Shown piece after piece: positions 24,428-34,997 of a stretch of DNA of 64,000 nucleotides (position 1 is its first letter; each line of letters starts with the position of its first letter). The translations under genes and the position numbers were made by a program. Where the stretch lies: contig MNCI01034009.1 of NCBI GenBank assembly GCA_015680685.1, positions 1,247,894 through 1,311,893 on the forward strand, written 5' to 3'. Under the pieces are notes generated by a model. It ran no database searches. It was not told the origin of the DNA and saw only the letters and a list, made by a program, of their open reading frames with translations. The DNA is from Gnetum montanum. Lineage: Eukaryota > Streptophyta > Gnetopsida > Gnetales > Gnetaceae.

Positions 24428-27400
24428 ATGGAATCCTTACAAATCAACCCAGTAACACTACCAATCGCTGAAACTTTGAACCTTGTGACTGCTACGAAAT
24501 CCATAATTGTCATTGAACAAGTAAACCCTCAAGGTCCTACATGCCAGTCACTTAGGATACAAGGCAAAGACCCTACCTATGCCACTCTTACACTCGAACA
24601 ATACAACTTCATATGTGTGAAAATCCAAGCCAACCTACCTATCGATCGTACGGAAAGGAAAGCAAAAAGAAACTATGAACTTATCCACAAGGGAGGTCAT
24701 GAGTTCATCCCTTCAGCATTTGACATAATCCCGCTCTCTAAACACCATCATAGACTCATATCCCAACTTCTCATGGCTAGAAGTCAAGCCTTATAGCTAC
24801 CTCCCATAGAGCCTTAAGATGAAGAAGATGACTTTGCAGCCCAATCTAAACATGGAGAATCATACCATGCCGTTAGCCCCCATGCCCATACAAACCCACT
24901 GTTTCAACCATTTTTAGAAGAAACAATATTTCCATCACTAGCTTCCTTACGGGAAGTAGCCAATCCCATCCCCATCTTCTCCAAGTCCAACGTTCAAACT
25001 AATGCATCTACTTCCGTCATACCATTGCAGACACAATCCCAACAGACTAATGCAAGAATGACTTCTCGACCTCAAGTGATTGGAATGCCATCGGTCATAC
25101 CTAGTTCCATGTCCACCCATTATGTACCTCAAGTGCAAATCCAACAAACACCAACGATCACTACAAAACCTGTGACTGGGCAGTGGGTCCCACTAGTTGT
25201 TTAGCAAAACTCATCTAATCACTATAGTGTACCACATCTCATAATCTCAGCCCCGAATGCTGTCCTACCACAACAAACAATAGTCCAACAACCTCTTTTT
25301 CCACAAATGATGCCACAATCGAGTCATTATCAATTACCATCAATCCAAACCGCCAGTCTTCCTACTACCCAGGAATGGGCAGACACATAAAAAATGATGC
25401 ACTCCTTGGCAGAGGAATTAAAATGCCTTAAAAATTTGAACAATGAGGAAGTCAAGGTACTAGATTTCTATCAAGATGACCTAATTGACCCCTCAGTTCC
25501 ACCCTTGACCTTGCCAAAAGGAGTTTCATTACCTCAACTGATCAAGTACAATGGAGAAAGAGACCCAAATGCCCACCTAGTGACATTTAGAATTGAAAGT
25601 CTTTTCCTTTAAGCATGGCCCCATGTAATTTTGCGAGTGTTTGCAATGTCCTTAACTGGAAAAGCCTTAGGCTGGTACTGATCTTTACCCCATAGCTCCA
25701 TATCTTCTTTAGAGAATTTTTTGCATCAGTTTGTCACCTATATCAAGTATAATTTGAAACCTGAAGCCACGTTAGATAGCTTGATTCAAGTTAAACAAGC
25801 GCCATTAGAGCTAGCACATAAATTTATCCAAAGGTGGAGTGCAACTCTCAATGAACTGCATGAGCCCATCCCTAAAACATATATGCTTACCATCCTTAAG
25901 GCAACCACGAATGACTTTGTTAAATCGAAACTTTACTATTTAAAACCTCGTACCTTGAGCCAAGCATTCACACAAAATAAGGACATAGAGGAAGCAGGGC
26001 AAGCTAGCAATGACCTAGCTTATGTGGCTTACAAAAACCAACATACTCTCAAGGAAAACATAACCAAGGAAACAATAGCCGCAATCACAAAAGCAACCAA
26101 CTGGGGCCCAAAAGCTAAGCAACCTAAAGTCCCAGCTAACAAAGCCACCAACTTTGGTGCCAACTCATTTACATCAGTAGGGGCCACCCCAAGGCCCAAC
26201 TTTCAGCACAAGGACCACTCAAAGTATACACCACTACCAATGCAACCCTCTCAACTATTGGAGCAACTCTTGAAAGCTGGGCAAATCCAACACAAACACG
26301 TGTTAGAGATTACCCACCAAAAACATGATAGGTACTGTGAGCTACTAAGGAACCCCACCTTAGCCATACCAAATGAGCCCCCGGTCCCACAACACTTTAA
26401 ATTGGACCAATACTATCATTACCATCAAATGGTTGGTCACAGTATAGACAACTGTCATGCCTTGTAAGATGACCTGTAGGGAATGATAAAACAAGGCCAA
26501 CTCGTGATTGACACGACAAGTCAATCCAATGCAGATGATGCCTCCTATGTCATAAACTCAATTAGCATAGGTGGCAAGCCCAAACCTATGCAACAACCTT
26601 TTGTGATCCGTGTGTCTCCTAACAAGGTAAAGGTCCTCTCAGCCTCCACAAGCAAAAGGCCTCCCTTTGTCATCAAAGTTCCACCCCAAGCACCCACAAC
26701 ATCCTTTGTGGTGAAGGCTCCATAGAAATCATTTGCTAAGGCATTAAATTAGCATGATGTAGCAACAACAACAGCTAGGCAACCTTTCGTCATCAAGGTG
26801 CCACAATAAGTTAGTCACACAACAACCCCTACAAAAACTCCTAAGCCACCCTTTATCATAAGGGTGCCACAATGTGATGGCCCCTCACCTACTCGAAGCC
26901 CAATAGTGGGCAACATCTCGATCCCTCCTCCAAGGGTTGACCCCACTAGCAACCTAGGTAGGCGCACCAAATGGGAATGCAAGAGGGAAAATGAGCACCT
27001 TGCAACTCCCATGGCTGAAGCAAAGGCCATAACTAGCAAACAACAATTGAACATTGGGGCCTCTACCCCCAAGAAAACCAAGCCTAAGTCCCCCTCCCGA
27101 GAGGTCTGTCTCTCAAGCTTCATGGAGAAAGTCAAAGCCAACACAACAGCTAATGATAAAGACTTTGTAGCTACACTAACCCAGGTAAAGCAAATGCTTA
27201 AGCAAAAGAACACAACATTTACCTTGTACGACCTGGTCAAGACCTCACCTACTCACTGCCAAGCATTGGCCTAGGTCTTAGCCTCCATTCCTATTATGGA
27301 GGACATCCTTGCAAATGAGACATCCATCCGTGCAACAATGTTGCCTCCCACACCACAAGAATTGGGTTCAACAACCTTAGCCTTTCGTGATGATGTAGTT

Positions 27401-28087
27401 AAAGTTAACCCCAAACGAGGGGAAGTCACTACAGCTCCACTATCCATTAGCATTCGTGTTGGGCAGTGCATCATTCATAGAGTGCATGTTGACGATGGTG
27501 CAACAACGAATGTAGTCCTGTACTCCGTCATTGACAAGCTAGGCATGGTAGATGAAATTAGGCCAATCAAAACCACATGTCTAAAATCCTTCAATGCATC
27601 ACATGTCACAGTCAAGGATACAATCAACTTAGCCTTTGTAGCGGGAGAGCAATTCCCCACTAGCACAGATTTCACTATCATAGAGGAGATGCTAGGTTTC
27701 AACATGATTCTAGGCAGGCCTTGGCTAGCTCAACTAAGGGCCATCTCCTCTCCCATCCACCAAGAAATCCACCTTCCATACGAAGGTAGTCAAGTTATCA
27801 TCCATGGTGATAACATTTCCTCTTCGACTATCCACGACATAGACATGGTGCAAGTTTTGGAAGAAGAGTTTCTTAATGGTACACCTATGACAACCAACAC
27901 AATGGTTAAGGCTAACACACTCGAATGAGTGGTTGAAGTCGACAGTCCCCTAGAGGATCCTAAACCTTGCATCCTCCCTAATCCACGCCTAGTTAGAAAA
28001 AAACTACATGACCAAGACTCTCCCTTGGCTGAAAATGTATTAAATGTTTGCCTACCTTTTTCCTACCCCTCTGACATGCATTTTTGA
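24428..28087 (+). pseudogene. Element F gag-protease, one frame with stop codons
   Basis: One 1220-codon frame runs from ATG 24428 to TGA 28087 without a frameshift. It is broken only by several in-frame stops (for example 24794-24796 and the TGA ending at 27928), most of which stand where Gln or Trp would fit. Order: an N-terminal region with an IQGKDPTYATLTLEQYN segment, a Q/P-rich linker (24830-25380), a capsid-like helical domain (25394-26100, YNGERDPNAHL and SFENFLHQF-type motifs), a decayed zinc knuckle in which only the last His and Cys remain (26413-26464), a linker with repeated PPFVIKVP units (26590-26880), and a protease with DDGATTN at 27491-27511 and ILGRPWL at 27707-27727. No pol follows. 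Confidence 0.85.
26590..26880 (+). repeat. Degenerate PFVIKVP coding repeats in F gag linker
   Basis: About five copies of a 7-9 residue unit, P-F-V-I-[KR]-V-[PS] or close, spaced by 17-45 residues (at roughly 26597, 26660, 26708, 26783 and 26849). They lie between the zinc knuckle and the protease. A proline-anchored repeat of this kind suggests an extended linker. Function unknown. Confidence 0.65.
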
Positions 28088-28480
28088 CTTTTTTTTACAT
28101 TGAACTAGCCTATGCATTTACATTTTTCCTGCTCACTTAGATCATGCATTTTGCTTTGTTTACACATTCATCAACTCAATTTACACATTGCATTTGAAAA
28201 ACATCAAACATAAAAACATAAAACTACAAAAACACATGGCCCGAAAAGGCCTTAAACTAGCTTACGGCCTGGAACGACCTAAAACTATCACCTTTTGCAT
28301 TGATTTTCTTTCATTCATACATTTCAACTCTATGTACAAAAATTTTCTCTTGATATTTTTTTTCTTCCTAGTTGATCTTTGCAGGATCTTGCAGACACAC
28401 AACATGACCATGCATGCAACATCACACTTTACACAAGCAAGGTAAGCATTAGTCTGCTATGACTATAAACTAGCACAAAG
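28088..28480 (+). other. Element F non-coding segment after protease
   Basis: AT-rich, with no supported ORF or motif. It holds repeated TTTACAT words and leads into the 38-bp array. Confidence 0.5.
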
Positions 28481-28485
28481 TAGTG

Positions 28486-28675
28486 CTGGCATCATGAATT
28501 AAAACTGATACCACAGAATAGTCTTGGCATCATGACTTAAAAATGATACCATAGAGTAGTCCTGGCATCATGAACTAAAAATGATACCATAGAGTAGTCC
28601 TGGCATCATGACTTAAAACTGATACCATAAAATAGTCCTGGCATCATAACTTAAAACTGATACAATAGAGTTCTA
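28486..28675 (+). repeat. 38-bp tandem array in element F internal region
   Basis: Five units starting at 28486, 28524, 28562, 28600 and 28638, each close to CTGGCATCATGACTTAAAAA followed by TGATACCATAGAGTAGTC. Downstream (28676-28890) the phrase CTATGACACTAAACTAGC recurs about six times at irregular 30-45 bp spacing and looks like a degenerate extension of the same kind of array. Confidence 0.88.
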
Positions 28676-28890
28676 TCCAGTATGACACTAAACTGCTACA
28701 TTCATCCGCTATGACATGAAACTAGCATCTAGATTCCAGTAAGACTATAAACTAGTTTTCCTCTTCAGAGTCTACTATGATTATAAACTAGCAGTGCACC
28801 ATTCGCCATGACGCTAAACTAGCACCGTCCAAGGGGTTATGAATTGAAACTAATCCACAATGGTTCGCTAAGACTATAAATTGGTGACAT

Positions 28891-30103
28891 CATCGATGAC
28901 TAGGCAAAACTTGTAAAGATGTGTCGTTGCAATCAGCTGTTCATGTTTCACAAAGACTTGTTGCATGATTCATCTCATGGGCCCTAATGAACCTGATGCT
29001 GTTCATGATTCTATCTGCTTTGAAAATTGCACGTGGTAACTCCATCTCCTTGTTTAAAGTTTTTAGCTGACTGTTTCATTTGTGGTTTTCTTGTCTTCTT
29101 GGAGTTGTGTTTGCAGGATGACACTTCTAAGGTGTTCGTGCATAGATGCACTTTATCATGACAACAAGATATCACATTTTTCCTGACGCACGCGACTGGG
29201 TTAATCAACCCGTTCATAAGTACATTCCAGATTCTTGACACATTCCCTATTCTCCATCGTGCTCCCTTATCCTATTCAATTACATCCCCCTTGATACATT
29301 CCACTCATCTCAAAACTCTTGATACAATGTTGCACAATGTAACTCCCTAAGCAGTCACAACGCAAAATACAGTACACAATGCATGACATAAAATGCAAGT
29401 GCTCAAACACGAGCATAGCACTAAAAGCAAGCTCTTTCAAAAAGACCAAAAGAAAAAAAGAAAAATAAAAGAAAAAGAAAGACAAAGAAAGGCAAAAAAA
29501 AAAAACAAAAACAAAAACAAAAAAAAAAGAAAAGAAGAAACACATGAGAAAAAAAAAGGGTCAAAGACAAAAATGCACAGAAAAGGTCTCCGTGACCCTG
29601 TAGGCATCATAAACAAAAGACTATTGGCTCTTCTCATACAAGCCCCAGGCGAGAAGGCAGTTATCTTGAAAAATAGTTATACTCGTGTCTCAAAGAGACC
29701 ATGTTACACATCATCGTGTGGCTTTGGCTGTTTACAACGGGCCTCGCAAATACTCTATAAGAGTCCTGTTTCTCCAAAGAACGCACCTCCTATGTCTTGG
29801 TTTCAAGTCTGCTGAAAACCCGGCTATTGACAAGGACCAATGACATAACTTGTTCACGAGAGAGCATTCCTCTCCCACAAATTCCAACAAAAATTCTCAC
29901 CCTTGACCAACTCCTACTTCCCCACTTACAAACAATCCCTTGCATCTTAAACCATATTCCCCATGTACTTTTGAAAATGGTGTGATGATATCTAGCCAAG
30001 GGCTAACGATTAATGTTTGATGCTTTGTTGTTCATGGTGTTTTGTACTTCTTTGTCGATGCCTTTCGGGTGGATTCCTCCAGATGTCAACAAAGAGGGGC
30101 CAA
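28891..30103 (+). other. Element F 3' non-coding region and purine tract
   Basis: No supported gene. 29440-29560 is a low-complexity A/G/C run that yields false Lys-rich (plus) and Phe-rich (minus) ORFs. Just before the 3' LTR, AAAGAGGGG (30091-30099) is the likely polypurine tract. Confidence 0.65.
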
Positions 30104-31949
30104 TGAAACACCATTAATTTTGACTTAACACTTTGAAACAAGAACAACTCAAGCCCTTTCAAGCATTCGAGAGGCAAAATTTGACTAAGGCATGAAACTC
30201 AAGTTCAGCTTGCTCAAGCCAGCTTGATCACACTGTCAAGCTAGCTTGCTCTCAGGGTGAGAAACTCCAACATTTTCAAAATCATATAAAAGTGGTCCAA
30301 ATCTGAGGGTGCAAGCCATCCTCAAGAGCCACTGATGTCCACTCCATGTCTCAGCATTCAGGAGTCCAAATTTCAAGCTAGACTACATAGTTTCTGTAGG
30401 TCATGCTGGGCGTGACCATAGCATGACCAACTTTTAGAGCCTCAAAAAAGCCTCAAAAAAACGTCAAAATGATCTAATTTTGAAGGGACAAGTCACCCTC
30501 AAGGTCCATTAATGATTTCTCCAAGTTTCAGCCTCTAGAAATTCAAATTTTAGCTCCAAAATGCTCATATTTTATTGACGCCCAAGTCACGCTGGTAGCG
30601 TGAGTCTAGCATGACCAACTTTTAGAAAATTTTAGAAAATTCTAAAAAATTCTAGAAAATTCTCAGCATCAAAAAATTCTAGAAAATGGCAAAAAATTCC
30701 AGAAAATTCTCAGCTTCTAGAAAATTCCAGAAAACTTAGGGACAAAGAAGTTTCAAGCAAGACAGGTTGAATTTTCCTTGTACATTTCATTGTAAATCTT
30801 CATTTGTGGGATAGTCAAGCCCTCGTGTCTAAATTAAATGTACTTTCATGGGCTTGAATAACCCATAAATTGTAAAATGCAATGTACCTGGTCAAGAATG
30901 TAGCTTGCCAACACGCATCCAACTTGTGCACAACTATCCGACACAAATCCAACTCGTGCACAACTATCCAACACACATCCAACTCTCGCCAATAGGCATC
31001 CAACTCATGCAAAACTATCCAACACAAATTCAACTCGTGCACAACTATCCAACATACATCCAACTCTCGCCAACACGCATCCAACTCATGCACAATTATC
31101 CAACACACATCCAACTCTCGCCAACACGCATCTAACTCATGCACAACTATCTGACACAAATCCAACTCATGCATAACTATCCAACACACATCCAACTCTC
31201 ACCAACATGCATCCAACCCGATCACAATTGTCCATTGAAAACATGTTACTAGATTTGCTTTCCTCTCATCTCCCAACCATTGATTCCATTCTTGAATTTC
31301 ATGCCCAAGCCTGGCCGAACCCTATAAATACCTTGTCAATTCACATAAACCAGGGGGCAAAAAAATTGGAGAGATTGGCAATTCTGAGAGAGGACACAAC
31401 CTGCAATGCTTGGGCGCTTGGCACACATGACTGTTGGCATCCAAGAATTTCTCACGTTCATCACATCACATCATCGCATCATCACGTTACATCACCCTAG
31501 GGCTAGGCGTTCGACCTGCCACCTACACACAGCTACGCTTTGACCAGTGCACATCTTTTCTAAGCAATACATCATTTCCATTTTGCCAACCAAACATTAT
31601 TTCCATTTTCTATTTTACGTTCTATTTACATTTTTTCTTACATTCAGTTTACATTCAGTTTATAGTTTACGTTTTGTTTACGCCTTATGTCCTTACGTCT
31701 TACGACTCATGTTTACATTTTACGTGCATTTACATGTTTTAAGACATCGTTTACGATAACCCTAGCGCTAGCCATAGCTTACGCTCTGGGAAGTCCTTGG
31801 TTGATTTACGTGCAGACCATCCAAGGCACTCTATCTTCGTTACTTTTCCAACTTGCCCTTGGGCGAAGGCAGGGTCGGCTGTGGCTACCCGATGATCTTT
31901 CAGTGTCTGTTTCCCTTCCAGCCTCACATCGATGATTTAGGCTAGCATA
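30104..31949 (+). repeat. Element F 3' LTR
   Basis: It starts TGAAACACC and ends CTAGCATA, so the terminal CA has become TA. TATA box TATAAATA at 31323-31330. It is 50 bp shorter than the 5' copy, largely because of the tandem array. Confidence 0.93.
30901..31220 (+). repeat. 81-bp/27-bp tandem array in the F 3' LTR
   Basis: The same 27-bp subunits as at 23111-23470, but in a different order and number, showing that the array changed by unit gain or loss after or during insertion. Confidence 0.88.
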
Positions 31950-32945
31950 ATGACCACATGAATGAAGGGTCTTAAATAGTGTATTCAACCATTGGAACCC
32001 TTTGACATATGAGACATAAATTTCATAAGTCTCATCACATCCATGTCTAATGGAAAGGCCTATATTATCATAGTCATTAACTACTATACCAAATGGATTG
32101 AAGGAATAGCCATCATTGATTACACATCATTTATTACTACTTGATTTATATATCAAAACATTGTAAATAGGCTTGGGGTGCCATTTGCATTGATTTTTGA
32201 CAACAGAACCCATTTTACAAGTACTATTGTTTGTGAGCTTATGCAACGCTTGGGGGTTGAACATAAATTAACAACACCCTATCACCCCCAAGCCGACAGT
32301 TAAGTAGAGGTTACTAACAAGGTGATCATAAAGATTCTAATAACAATTGTTAACAAATATAGGAAAGATTGAAACATGAAAGTTAACAATGCCCTTTAGA
32401 CCTATCACTCAACATGGAAACTCCCTATTGGATACTCTCCCTATGAGTTGGTGTACAGAAAACTTTGAACACTCCTAATTCAGTCTGAGCTCTATACACT
32501 CTTAATAGCTTGTGACTTGGACCTTGACTTAAGTTTGGCACAAAAATAAATATTGCTCAACGTAAATGTGCTAGAGGAAAATCAATTAGTGGGCCTATCC
32601 TTGAATGAAGTGCACAAGGCATTCAACAAACAATGACATGACCTATGAATCAAAAGGATCAAACTTCAACGTAGAGATAAGGTTCTCTACTAGAATCCCA
32701 CAAATGTTTCTCAAAGAACCAAATTCCAAACATTATGGGAGGAATCTTATATAATCTATGAAACCTTTTCTTCTAGGGTCATGATCATATACAAAACTAA
32801 AAGCCCAAACAAAAAGTAATTGATCAACATCTAATAGGTGAAGCCATTTTACAAGCCCAAGCAAGTTAGTGCAAAAAATACCTTAATAGACATACAACTA
32901 CACTCAATTTTTTAGATCTCCTTCTTCCAACTTAGTCTTGGGGGA
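31950..32945 (+). pseudogene. Element C integrase, core and C-terminus
   Basis: The frame continues across the F insertion; its first five bases are the duplicated ATGAC. The core motif VINYYTKW (about 32075-32098) has N in place of the first catalytic D. FDNRTHFTS (about 32190-32216) has R for the usual G. YHPQADS...VEVTN (about 32280-32310) keeps the glutamate. The C-terminal RDKVLY segment is near 32665-32690. Stops are frequent. It ends at a LVLGEMAIH-type segment (32930-32960) that marks the end of pol in all relatives here. Confidence 0.8.
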
Positions 32946-34997
32946 GATGGCCATCCATGCTAACCATATATATGACTCCTCAGTTTTTACACATTTTTAG
33001 TTTTTGCAAATTGTTTATTTTACACCTTTTTAATTTTAAAACTTTTTTCTATTTTATATCATTTTTTTGCATCATTATTAGTACATTTAAATATTTCTTC
33101 AATATTTTACACTTTCTTATATATTTTACTTTATTTTAGGGTGATTTTCTAATTTCTGTTCATAAATGTGCTTTGTGCCAATAGGACATAGTGGTGTTAT
33201 AGCTATTGCTAATGGTGGTTTGTGCTTAATGTTTTTGTTTGCTAATATCTGGTTTCTATTCTTGAAATTTTGTACTAATGACTAATGCATGGTTTCTTTT
33301 TCATGGAACAAGCAGTGAGTCCATGACATCCATTCATCCACCAAAATCTATGGTATTCCTCATTTTGAAAATATGAGATCCTTTTCATTAATTAAACTTT
33401 TAATAAATTTGTGACCTTGGTGGTTTCTAGAATTAAGGAGCATACAAAGGTTTGCATAGGGTCTCACTTCAAGGGGATTCAATACTCTTTGTAATCTTCT
33501 ACTTACTTGGGTGCATGAGTGTTTTTATGGATTTCTTACCATTTTGTGTTGATCATAAATAGAAAGTTGATTAAGTCTTTGCATGGTGTGGTTCCCATAT
33601 TAATAAAAAATAAAATAAACAAAGAAGAAATATATATAATAAAGAGAGAGAAAGAGAGGATAGCAGAAAGAAATGGTGGGAATTCAAAGCACATCGCTTA
33701 GACAAATAAATGGGCTATAAGCACTAATTATGGGACCAGGAAGACATGTTACCCATGCCTGAAGGTCTCCTCTAATTAAGGTCCTCTCTCACTTCTTGCT
33801 TCTCTTTTCTTCTTCTTAAGGAATGATGGTTGTTCCATGGGAACACTCTTGTGTCTCAAGGGGATGGATTGACCTTGGAGTGACGATGCTAAGTCATTGA
33901 AAGTGGTTAGTTTTGGTTTGGACTAAGGATGGATCCTCTCAGGTTATTTAGACATAAATCCATAAGGGATTTCTTATGACCTCAATTCAGAACTTCATTC
34001 CACATTTTCCATCATCCATCCATGCTACCCATAACTCATGTCACTACTGGTGTCCATCTTCTTATTTAGTGTCTTTGTATGATGTACTTGAATTCTTTGG
34101 TAGAATCCTTTAGGTTTTGGTCCTTAACTTTCATAAACTATTAATCACCTATGGGGCCCATGAACTCCTTAGGTTGAGGTTATGCAAGGGCAAACAGGGC
34201 ATGTGCCTACTATGGGGAGGTTCCACTTGCATATCTCTTAGTTGGGTTCATTAAGCACCTCAGCCTTAGGCATTTTTGCAATCAAAATCTTTTGTGAATC
34301 CATCTTCTACATTCAACCATGTGATCCTTTAAGTATTTTCTTTAATTTACATAATTTCCATCAAATTTTTGAATTTTTTAGAATTCAAAGATCCTCTTCA
34401 ATGATTTCATCATATTTTTGGCTTTTTTGGGACTCAATAAACCCCAAATTCATTCAAAAATTCCTTGTATTTTTTTGAAATATTCAAGTATTCAAATTTT
34501 TTTTATAGACCTTGTAAATAGGTCTCATTGATGAAGCCTATGCATATATGAGGCCTCGTATATGTAGCCTTGTCAATGTAGCATAAAAATACTATATATA
34601 TGTGCATCCCCCCTTTGAAATTTTTACATTTTCTCTTAAATGCCCAAGCAGGTTTGTAGTTTTTAGAGCCTAAAACTTTCCAAAGCCCATAACTTCCTAA
34701 CTATTTGTTTGAATCACTTCATTCTTTGACCCCATAGCTCCTAGAGGTAAACTCTTGGTCGTGGGGGCCACAAACATGTCATTTTTTATAGAAATTTTTT
34801 TGACATTTTTCTAACTCCCACAAAGGTTTAACTAAGAATTAAACCTTTCCAATGAGCTTTGGTGACACTTATAATAAAAAATTAATTAATTAATAAAATA
34901 ATTAATCTACCATGATCCAATCATAACTAATTAATGAGATAAGGTATCCTAGGTTACACATTATATCTACTAATCCATGGATGTGTTGTGACCTCAG
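32946..34997 (+). other. Element C spacer between pol and extra ORF
   Basis: Non-coding, T-rich in the first 200 bases. It matches the corresponding spacers of B (7990-5882, reversed) and E (50300-51380). It carries the promoter-like cassette at 34521-34600. Confidence 0.65.
34521..34600 (+). promoter_or_regulatory. Candidate internal promoter cassette of element C
   Basis: A repeat block (34521-34583) with CATTGATGAAGCCT, GAGGCCTCGTA and GTAGCCTTGTCAATGTAGCA, the same words as the C LTR U3 (16010-16140), is followed by TATATATA at 34593-34600. It lies about 400 bp before the extra ORF start. Layout and motifs copy those of the LTR promoter. Activity is inferred. Confidence 0.5.

Larger units (their letters stand above)
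22300..31949 (+). mobile_element. Element F: gag-protease-only Ty3/Gypsy retrotransposon
   Basis: 9.65 kb, with LTRs of 1896 and 1846 bp, a perfect target duplication, a PBS unlike the other elements, a single gag-protease frame, and no RT, RNase H or integrase. The 2-kb non-coding part after the frame holds a 38-bp tandem array and a purine-rich low-complexity run, then a purine tract (AAAGAGGGG, 30091-30099). The protease motifs (DDGA and ILGRPWL) point to another Ty3/Gypsy branch than A-E, perhaps Tat-like. It would depend on another element's pol for movement, as non-autonomous gag-bearing elements do. Confidence 0.9.

Noticed and set aside
26815-27705. Minus-strand ORFs opposite F gag-protease
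   Set aside because: They are shadows of the coding frame, with no motif of their own.
29276-29815. Lys-rich plus ORF and Phe-rich minus ORFs
   Set aside because: Low-complexity A-rich DNA in the non-coding part of element F makes stops rare by composition.
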